From assembly GCF_900016645.1 (NCBI RefSeq), contig NZ_CDGJ01000032.1: a DNA stretch of 64,000 nt; one strand, 5' to 3'. Made by a program: the position numbers and the translations under genes. Origin of the DNA: Acididesulfobacillus acetoxydans (GTDB lineage Bacteria > Bacillota > Desulfitobacteriia > Desulfitobacteriales > Desulfitobacteriaceae). Positions 57,973 to 64,000 of this stretch are shown piece after piece (the first letter of the stretch is position 1; each line of letters begins with the position of its first letter). The notes below the pieces were generated by a model, which saw only the letters and a list, made by a program, of their open reading frames with translations, was not told the origin of the DNA and ran no database searches.

Positions 57973-60277
57973 AGGCAACTTAGAAGATTCAGAGAACAGG
58001 CACGAGACAGCGGGGCCTGAGAAGCTCAAACAGGTAGGACGCAGTTATCCGCTTCATGATGCGGAGGCCAAAGCCACAGGACGTATCCGCTACACAGGGG
58101 ATATGAGCCTGCAGGGCATGCTTTGCGCCAGGATCCTTTTTAGTCCTCTTCCCCATGCGCGTATCAGGAGAATTGATGCCGCAGGGGCACTGGCGCTTCC
58201 CGGCGTTTACGGTGTGTTTACGCATGAGAATACGCCTGATGTCCTGTACAACAGCCAGGTGTGGTATGCCGGACAAGAAGCGCTGAAGGATGAACGGCTG
58301 TTCCCGGATACCGTGCGTTATATCGGGGACCGGGTCGCCGCTGTTGTGGCCGCGAATGAACAGACGGCCGCCAAGGCTTTAGGCCTGATAAAAGTCGACT
58401 ACGAGGAACTTCCCGCGGTTTTTGAAGCGGAGCAAGCTTTGCGGACGGATGTGCCGGTGCCGGCTCTCGCTCCGTGGGCATCCCCCTTCTTCAGCAAGGA
58501 AATTTCTGTCGGCCATGTGGATGAATGCTTTGAGGCGCCTGATGCTGTCGTTATCGAAGACCGGGTGGAGACTCCGAAGATACACCATGCCGCATTGGAA
58601 CCTCATGTCTGTGTGGCTTATCCCGATCATAACGGTAAAATCACGGTGCTCACACCCTGCCAGATCCTCTATTCCGTCCGTCTGGTTGTTGCAACGGTTT
58701 TGGGGCTGCCGTTCAATAAGGTCCGGGTGCTCAAGACGCCGATGGGCGGCTCGTTTGGCGGGAAGCAAGAAGTGACATTGGAACCGCTGGCCGCTTTTTT
58801 TGCCCTGGCAACCGGCAGGCCGGTGAAGATTCAGCTGACTCGGCATGAGAGCATTATTTCCACACGCACCCGCACAAAGACCATCGGGTACGTGCGAACA
58901 GCCTGGGATAAGGCAGGCAATCTGTTGGCCCGCGATCTAAAAACCGTGATCGACACCGGTGCCTATACCTCGAACGGAGCGATTATCGGGATGGCCATGG
59001 GCAAGAAAGCCTTTCGTTTATACCGGATTCCCAATCAACGCTACCGGACAGAATCGGTCCATACCAACACTCCCGTCGCCGGCGCGGCCAGAGGTTATGG
59101 TTCACCGCAGATCCATGCGATCACAGAGATCAACATCGATCATGCGGCAAGGAGGCTGGGAATAGATCCGGTTAAACTGCGCCTGCGCAATCTCGTGCGC
59201 CCGGGGGATTTGGATGCCGGCGGCGGGCCGCCGTTGGGTCAGGCCCAAATCATCGCATGTGTCGCGGAAGGCGCTAAAGCGTTTGGCTGGGCCCAAAGGC
59301 GCGATGCTCCCCACGGGACGGGCCGCTTCCGGCGAGGCGCAGGCATGGCCTGTGCCACCCATTCCAACGGGTATTTTGGGGGATTTCAGGATTTTACGAC
59401 CATGACTTTGCGCATGCTGGAAGACGGCAGTATGATTTTGAATTCCGGGATTCAGGATTTGGGCTGCGGGACGGTTACCAGCATGAAGCAGATCATTGCC
59501 GAAGTTATGGCGATTTCTCCCGATAGAATCGAAGCGCCCGAGGGAGATACGGAGACGAGCCCCTATGATGTGGGTTCGCAGGCCAGCCGGGTTACGCATG
59601 TAGCCGGAGCCTGTGCTTTGCATACAGCCGGGAAGCTGAAAGAAAAACTGTGCCGGGAAGCTGCCAAACTGTTGGAGTGCGCTCCGGATGAAGTGATTTT
59701 ACAGTCGGAAAGAATACGATCCGCGGCCCATCCTGAGAAAGACTGTTCCTATGGCGAAATGGTCAGTCTCATTCAGGAAAAAAACCGGACGGAGATCATT
59801 ATTACGGAGACATTTCAAGCACAGGACAACCCGGGTTCCTACGGAGCTGATTTTGTGGAAGTCGAAGTGGATACGTGGACAGGTCTTGTCCGGGTGGTGG
59901 AAGTGCTGGCAGTGCATGACGTCGGCAGGGCTATCAATCCCGGTTTTGTCCGGGGGCAGATTTACGGAGGAGTGCAAATGGGCATCGGCTACGCCCTGAC
60001 GGAAGACATCGCTGTTGATCCGGTCAGCGGCCGGGCGAAGGGCGATCGCTTCAGCCGTTATCACCTAGTTAACATGCCGGATATGCCTCCCGTACGGGTG
60101 ATCCTGATCGAAAAAGGCGGGGATCTGGGACCGTTCGGAGCTAAAAGCATCGGGGAAATCGCCACTTGCCCGACCGCTCCGGCCGTAGTCAATGCGGTTA
60201 ACCAAGCTCTGGGGACCAACTTGGAGACTTTGCCCCTGACGCCGGAAAGGATATTACGGGCGCTTGCTTGTCAATAA
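57962..60277 (+). CDS. molybdenum hydroxylase large (Mo-cofactor) subunit
   Basis: About 771 residues of the xanthine-dehydrogenase/aldehyde-oxidase type. It has TGDMSLQGMLCARILFSPLP at the start, the Mo-cofactor loops GGSFGGKQEVTLEPLAAFFA, GAARGYGSPQIHAITEINID and NSGIQDLGCGTVTSMKQIIA, and the catalytic glutamate in LGPFGAKSIGEIAT. It hydroxylates a carbon next to nitrogen in a heterocycle or an aldehyde. In this operon an imidazole-acrylate such as urocanate or a relative is a natural guess. No ATG fits; the TTG has AAGGAGG nine bases upstream. Maturation genes are not adjacent. Confidence 0.9.
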   Translation: MAVRGNLEDSENRHETAGPEKLKQVGRSYPLHDAEAKATGRIRYTGDMSLQGMLCARILFSPLPHARIRRIDAAGALALPGVYGVFTHENTPDVLYNSQVWYAGQEALKDERLFPDTVRYIGDRVAAVVAANEQTAAKALGLIKVDYEELPAVFEAEQALRTDVPVPALAPWASPFFSKEISVGHVDECFEAPDAVVIEDRVETPKIHHAALEPHVCVAYPDHNGKITVLTPCQILYSVRLVVATVLGLPFNKVRVLKTPMGGSFGGKQEVTLEPLAAFFALATGRPVKIQLTRHESIISTRTRTKTIGYVRTAWDKAGNLLARDLKTVIDTGAYTSNGAIIGMAMGKKAFRLYRIPNQRYRTESVHTNTPVAGAARGYGSPQIHAITEINIDHAARRLGIDPVKLRLRNLVRPGDLDAGGGPPLGQAQIIACVAEGAKAFGWAQRRDAPHGTGRFRRGAGMACATHSNGYFGGFQDFTTMTLRMLEDGSMILNSGIQDLGCGTVTSMKQIIAEVMAISPDRIEAPEGDTETSPYDVGSQASRVTHVAGACALHTAGKLKEKLCREAAKLLECAPDEVILQSERIRSAAHPEKDCSYGEMVSLIQEKNRTEIIITETFQAQDNPGSYGADFVEVEVDTWTGLVRVVEVLAVHDVGRAINPGFVRGQIYGGVQMGIGYALTEDIAVDPVSGRAKGDRFSRYHLVNMPDMPPVRVILIEKGGDLGPFGAKSIGEIATCPTAPAVVNAVNQALGTNLETLPLTPERILRALACQ

Positions 60278-60365
60278 GTTTTTAACATGCAATAATATCT
60301 GGCAGAGAAATGCTTTTTTTGCACCCGTCTCAAGCTAAGCGTAAACCCGGTCTTATGGTTATGGG

Positions 60366-60382
60366 CGCAAAATGATTTTGCA
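60366..60382 (+). promoter_or_regulatory. candidate upstream activating site CGCAA-N7-TTGCA
   Basis: CGCAA, AATGATT, TTGCA, the same spacing as TGCAA-N7-TTGCA at 50927-50943. It lies about 63 bases before the -24 element of the transporter promoter. A likely binding site of the activator at 49174. Confidence 0.5.
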
Positions 60383-60444
60383 TCTCTACCGGGCTTAACT
60401 CGAGAAGGTCAGCGTACACAGCGTTTTCAATATTATCTGAGAGT

Positions 60445-60460
60445 TGGTACGACTTTTGCA
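60445..60460 (+). promoter_or_regulatory. sigma-54 promoter of the transporter operon
   Basis: TGGTAC, five bases, TTGCA, with the invariant GG and GC. Only the fourth base of TGGCAC differs. 33 bases before the first permease start. Confidence 0.8.
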
Positions 60461-60492
60461 ATGATTTTATCCCCGAAAAGGAGTGTGAGGAG

Positions 60493-61149
60493 ATGACTTG
60501 GGCTGATCTGTTCAATTTTGTAACCGGAAATGCCAGCACAATTCGTAGGTATTCGGAAACTCATTTTATTCTGGTGCTGGAAACCGTCATAGTCTCACTG
60601 ATCCTGTGGGTGCCCTTAGGCCTGCTTCTCAGCAAAAGCGACAAGTGGGCCGGACGGGTTATGGCCCTGGCCAATCTGATCTTTTGCATTCCCAGCCTTT
60701 CCCTGTTTGCCATCTTTGTGACGATTCCCGGTCTGGGACTGGGGCGGAGGTCTTCCCTCCTGGCCTTGGTTCTCTATGCTATGATGCCTCTCCTGCGCAA
60801 TGTTTATGATGGGGTAAAAAATGTGGATCGTAGCGTGATCGAGGCCGCTAAAGGCATGGGCATGAGTGAGGCGGGAATTATACGGGAAATTCGTTTCCCG
60901 CTGGGCCTGCCCGTCATCTTTGCCGGTTTTCGGATCACGGTTGTTATGACAACAGGGATGGCGACAATTGCCTCTTTTATCGGGGAACAGAATTTGGGCC
61001 GCTTTATAACCAACGGCATGGTCCGTAACAATACGGAAATGCTGGTGACCGGCGCCGTCTTAATCTCTGTGATTGCCGTTGTGCTGGACACGATCCTTGG
61101 CTTGCTGGAAAAGGGGCTGATCCCCCGGGGATTAAGGCTGCGCCGTTAA
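60493..61149 (+). CDS. quaternary-ammonium ABC transporter permease (OpuCB-like)
   Basis: A 218-residue permease with five or six spans and the BPD-transport loop EAAKGMGMSEAGIIREIRFP that contacts the ATPase. It resembles OpuCB/ProW and the permease half of EgtU. AAGGAGTGTGAGGAG precedes the ATG. With the ATPase, second permease and lipoprotein that follow, it forms an importer of betaine-type solutes. The sigma-54 control points to a catabolic rather than osmotic purpose. Confidence 0.92.
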   Translation: MTWADLFNFVTGNASTIRRYSETHFILVLETVIVSLILWVPLGLLLSKSDKWAGRVMALANLIFCIPSLSLFAIFVTIPGLGLGRRSSLLALVLYAMMPLLRNVYDGVKNVDRSVIEAAKGMGMSEAGIIREIRFPLGLPVIFAGFRITVVMTTGMATIASFIGEQNLGRFITNGMVRNNTEMLVTGAVLISVIAVVLDTILGLLEKGLIPRGLRLRR

Positions 61150-61306
61150 TACTGACTTAGCCTGAAGGTATCTGCCCGCAGACGGAGAAAATTCCGGAAT
61201 GAGCGGTAAGACTGCTAAGTCCGCTATGACCCGGAAATCAAAGCGTTCAAATGTCCAACTTTGTACTTCGCATATCGAATCTTGCACATCGTAAGGGGGG
61301 ATGTCT

Positions 61307-62419
61307 GTGATAGAGCTAAGAGAAGTAACCAAGTGCTATAAAGGCCAAACTGTACCGGCAATTGAAAAGTTGTCCCTCTGCATAGATGAAGGGGAGATTT
61401 GTGTTCTGGTCGGTCCTTCGGGTTGCGGCAAAAGCACTACCTTGCGCCTAATTAACCGCATGATTGATCTTTCCTCAGGAACGATCCTAATCAATGGGGA
61501 AGACATTCTGAATAAGGATCCGGATCAACTGCGCCGGGGCATCGGTTATGTAATCCAGCAGATCGGGCTTTTGCCGCACCGCACTATAGGGGAAAACATC
61601 GCGATTGTCCCACGCTTGTATAAATGGCCCAAAGGCAAGATCAAAGAACGGGTAAATCAACTTCTGACCATCATAGGGCTCGATCCGGATCAGACAAGAA
61701 ACAAATATCCTTCCCAATTAAGCGGCGGACAAATGCAAAGGGTAGGGGTAGCGCGGGCGATGGCTGTTGATCCGCCGATTATGCTGATGGATGAACCTTT
61801 TGGGGCGGTGGATCCCCTGGTGCGCAGCCACTTGCAGGATGAGTTTTTGCGCCTGCAAGAGGAAATTAAAAAGACCATTGTGTTTGTAACCCATGATATT
61901 AACGAAGCGATTAAAATGGGGGACAAGATTGCCATATTTAACGAAGGGAGATTGGTGCAATTCGGCACTCCGGAGCAAATCCTGACTGATCCCGCCGATG
62001 ATTTCGTGGAAAATTTTATCGGGCATGACCGGGTGGTGCGCATGCTCAGCCTTTACCGGGCGGAAGAAGCGGCCCGGAAGCGGGTGTGCGTCGTCCGGGA
62101 CAATGAACTGGCCGGGCTGGCAGGCGAATTGCGCGAGGCCGGAACCGGGGTGGCCTTCATAATCGATGCCGGAGGCGGCCCTCTGGGCTATGTTACGGAA
62201 GAGGAAAGCACGGCCGTTTCCGGCCCGGAGAGATTAAAAGCCGTCGCCGCCGCACGGCGGAAAGCTTTTGTGCAGGCCAATACCCCCCTGCCGGACGCGC
62301 TGTCTATTTTGCTGGAATATGATCTCGATTGGCTGGGGGTGCTGCAAGGGAAATCCCTCTGCGGCGCGCTGTCGTTTAAGGATATCCAAAGACATGTTTA
62401 CCGGAGAGAAGGTGAGTAA
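61307..62419 (+). CDS. quaternary-ammonium ABC transporter ATPase (OpuCA/ProV-like)
   Basis: About 370 residues. ATPase domain: Walker A GPSGCGKST, Q-loop, signature LSGGQMQRVGVARAMAVDPP, Walker B IMLMDEPFGAVDP. A C-terminal region (about 255-370) replaces or degenerates the tandem CBS domains that sense ionic strength in osmotic ProV proteins; no clear CBS repeat is visible. The GTG start has GGGGGG six bases upstream; the ATG two codons earlier touches it. It abuts the next gene (TAAATG). Confidence 0.92.
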   Translation: MIELREVTKCYKGQTVPAIEKLSLCIDEGEICVLVGPSGCGKSTTLRLINRMIDLSSGTILINGEDILNKDPDQLRRGIGYVIQQIGLLPHRTIGENIAIVPRLYKWPKGKIKERVNQLLTIIGLDPDQTRNKYPSQLSGGQMQRVGVARAMAVDPPIMLMDEPFGAVDPLVRSHLQDEFLRLQEEIKKTIVFVTHDINEAIKMGDKIAIFNEGRLVQFGTPEQILTDPADDFVENFIGHDRVVRMLSLYRAEEAARKRVCVVRDNELAGLAGELREAGTGVAFIIDAGGGPLGYVTEEESTAVSGPERLKAVAAARRKAFVQANTPLPDALSILLEYDLDWLGVLQGKSLCGALSFKDIQRHVYRREGE

Positions 62420-63070
62420 ATGACCTTGAGCTGGGCGCGTTTTCGGGTGGCTCTGTTTCAAAAGGCTCCCGGTGCTTTGTTGACCCACCTGCTGATTGTG
62501 GTCATCACGATGGTTCTGGCCATTGCCATATCCGTTCCGGTTGGAATTCTCTTAACCAGGCCCAAATTTCGCAGGTTCGGGATGTTGGTTCTCAATATCC
62601 TCAATATACTGCAAACTATCCCCGGTTTGGCGGTGCTGGCTTTTACGATGCCGATTCTGGGACTGGGTCTTAAACCGGCTATCGTTGCCTTACTGTTCCA
62701 AAGCCTGCTGCCGATTGTCCGAAATACCATTGCCGGGCTGCTGGGGGTTAACGCCGACGTGAAAGAAGCCGCGGCGGGCATGGGAATGTCCCAGGCCAGA
62801 GTACTCCAGGAAGTTGAGCTCCCCTTGGCGATGCCGATCATTCTGAGCGGAATCAGGACCGCTACAGTGTATGTGGTCAGCACGGCAACTTTAGCTTCCA
62901 TGATTGGGGCCGGCGGTTTGGGGGATATGATTTTTGGCGGTTTGGCTCTTATGATTCCTGAATACCTGATTGTGGGCGCCGGCTTGGGCGCACTGATGGC
63001 GATCGCCTTTGACCGGGCGCTAAGTTACCTGGAGCACATGATTACTCCTCCCGGTATGCGGGTTGAATAG
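62420..63070 (+). CDS. quaternary-ammonium ABC transporter permease (OpuCD-like)
   Basis: A 216-residue permease, paralogous to the one at 60493, with EAAAGMGMSQARVLQEVELP as the ATPase-coupling loop and GAGGLGDMIFGGLALMIPEY near the C-terminus. Two different permeases form the OpuC-type heteromeric channel. The start codon immediately follows the ATPase stop. Confidence 0.92.
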   Translation: MTLSWARFRVALFQKAPGALLTHLLIVVITMVLAIAISVPVGILLTRPKFRRFGMLVLNILNILQTIPGLAVLAFTMPILGLGLKPAIVALLFQSLLPIVRNTIAGLLGVNADVKEAAAGMGMSQARVLQEVELPLAMPIILSGIRTATVYVVSTATLASMIGAGGLGDMIFGGLALMIPEYLIVGAGLGALMAIAFDRALSYLEHMITPPGMRVE

Positions 63071-63219
63071 ATTAACCTGACCGGGTCTGGAGAAAGGAGG
63101 AAATAAAAGGACAGAAATAAAAGGACAGATTAGATGGAATCAGGCACAGGTTCATGGGAGGAAAGACTCAGAAGTAAAAAGAGGAAGCGCAGAACGGATT
63201 GTGCGAAAGGAGAATGTTC

Positions 63220-64000
63220 ATGAAAAGGTTACCCCTGTTAGGACTGGTGACCGTTTTAACCCTGGTACTGGCTCTGGGGGCCATTGCCGGCTGCGGTACG
63301 GGGCAAAACGCGGCAAGTGCGGGGAATTCCGCAGCGGCGGGAAATGCTCCTAAAAAAGGCCCGATTATTAAGGTTTCATCCAAAACCTTCACGGAAGCCG
63401 AGCTTTTGGGCCAGATGACTTATGATTACCTGAAATACCTTGGTTATCCCGTAGAGAACAAAATCGATCTCGGAGAAATAGCGGTCATCCGTCCGGCTCT
63501 GACATCGGGCCAAATCGACCTCTATTGGGAGTATACCGGAACCGGCGTCGAAACGCTGATGCACCACGCGCCTGTTTATAATTCTCAGGAAAGCTACGAT
63601 CTGATTAAAAACTGGGATGCTAAGAACGGGATTGACTGGCTGGATTATGCGCCCCTCAATGATACTTATGGGATTGTAGTCCGTCCTGATATTGCTCGGA
63701 AATACAATCTTAAAACTATCTCTGATTATGTGAACCTTGTCAAGAAGGGAGTGCACCTGAAATTTGTAGGCTTCCCTGAGTGGGACGGCCGGGCCGACGG
63801 TTTGCCGGCATTTGAGAAAGCTTATAATTTCACGATGCCGAAACAAGATCTGGTCAACGTGGCTATGGGTTTAGGTTATGATACATTGAAAGCGAAAAAA
63901 GGAGATTTAATGATCGCCAATACCACAGATGCGGGTATCGTCGCTGACAAGTTTGATCTTCTCCAAGATAACTTACATGCTTTTCCGGTCTATAATCCCT
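63220..64000 (+). CDS. substrate-binding lipoprotein of the quaternary-ammonium importer (cut by window end)
   Basis: The first 260 codons are present. The signal peptide MKRLPLLGLVTVLTLVLALG ends in the lipobox AIAGC (Cys25). The mature part has the OpuCC/ProX-type sequence KVSSKTFTEAELLGQMTYDY and TSGQIDLYWEYTGTGVETLM, then DTYGIVVRPDIARKYNLKTI. These proteins bind betaines through an aromatic cage and exist also as ergothioneine binders (EgtUC). AAAGGAG lies seven bases before the ATG. The rest lies beyond 64000. Confidence 0.9.
   Translation, partial: MKRLPLLGLVTVLTLVLALGAIAGCGTGQNAASAGNSAAAGNAPKKGPIIKVSSKTFTEAELLGQMTYDYLKYLGYPVENKIDLGEIAVIRPALTSGQIDLYWEYTGTGVETLMHHAPVYNSQESYDLIKNWDAKNGIDWLDYAPLNDTYGIVVRPDIARKYNLKTISDYVNLVKKGVHLKFVGFPEWDGRADGLPAFEKAYNFTMPKQDLVNVAMGLGYDTLKAKKGDLMIANTTDAGIVADKFDLLQDNLHAFPVYNP

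Noticed and set aside
1..64000. tRNA, rRNA or complete insertion sequences
   Set aside because: None recognised by eye on either strand; only a transposase fragment and short hairpin elements were found.

Overview
The window reads as a chromosomal segment of a GC-rich, spore-forming, anaerobic Firmicute of the Clostridia (Desulfitobacterium/Desulfosporosinus-like Peptococcales would fit). The clues are a DUF3787-type spore protein and a YjcZ-like peptide, LutA/LutB-type Fe-S proteins, non-pyrrolysine MttB methyltransferases with a corrinoid protein, CoA-thioester catabolism under a sigma-54 activator, strong AGGAGG ribosome sites and many GTG/TTG starts. The taxonomic placement is inference from gene content only.

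Layout. 1-5.3 kb: a Crp/Fnr regulator, gene remnants (ABC-2 permease tail, Phd/YefM antitoxin), a HAD phosphatase, a previously uncalled cysteine-rich 51-residue protein, a spore protein and a Ca2+/cation antiporter. 5.7-11.5 kb: carbon uptake and oxidation, with LutA/LutB-like lactate-oxidation proteins, a LytTR response regulator and a CstA/BtsT-type (pyruvate or peptide) transporter. 11.7-15.5 kb: small hydrophobic proteins, an MNT/HEPN pair, a stretch of decayed genes (YD-repeat protein, IS4-type transposase) and a patatin-like lipase. 15.5-19.3 kb: an OmpR-type two-component system divergent from a lipoprotein with two copies of a CuA-like cupredoxin domain.

19.8-29.9 kb: a sigma-54 activator, whose start is preceded by six 19-bp repeats each carrying a ribosome site and ATG, followed by a -24/-12 promoter and a six-gene beta-oxidation / short-chain acyl-CoA operon (two thiolases, two acyl-CoA dehydrogenases, 3-hydroxybutyryl-CoA dehydrogenase, CoA-transferase). 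30-33.3 kb (minus strand): sulfolipid synthesis (UDP-sulfoquinovose synthase and a GT4 glycosyltransferase) with PHO-box-like repeats upstream, and a PAP2 phosphatase. 33.8-38.5 kb: an ECF sigma factor, its anti-sigma factor and a membrane protein, a DedA/PAP2 fusion and a beta-hydroxyacid dehydrogenase. 39.3-48.9 kb: an SLH-anchored PepSY/YcdB-like surface protein, gamma-glutamyltransferase, glucose-6-phosphate dehydrogenase, a cyclase-family hydrolase, small proteins and PanB.

49.2-64 kb is the most distinctive part. A second sigma-54 activator precedes two -24/-12 promoters driving (a) MttB-like methyltransferase, histidine-ammonia-lyase-like enzyme, second MttB-like methyltransferase, corrinoid protein and a three-subunit molybdenum hydroxylase, and (b) an OpuC/EgtU-type quaternary-ammonium ABC importer that runs off the window end. 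Together they look like a dedicated pathway for import, demethylation or de-amination, and ring hydroxylation of a betaine of a histidine-like amino acid (hercynine or ergothioneine type). That substrate is inference.

Several non-coding themes recur: palindrome-bounded mini-elements, a second roughly 100-bp dispersed repeat, and long purine-only leaders made of degenerate short repeats just upstream of start codons.
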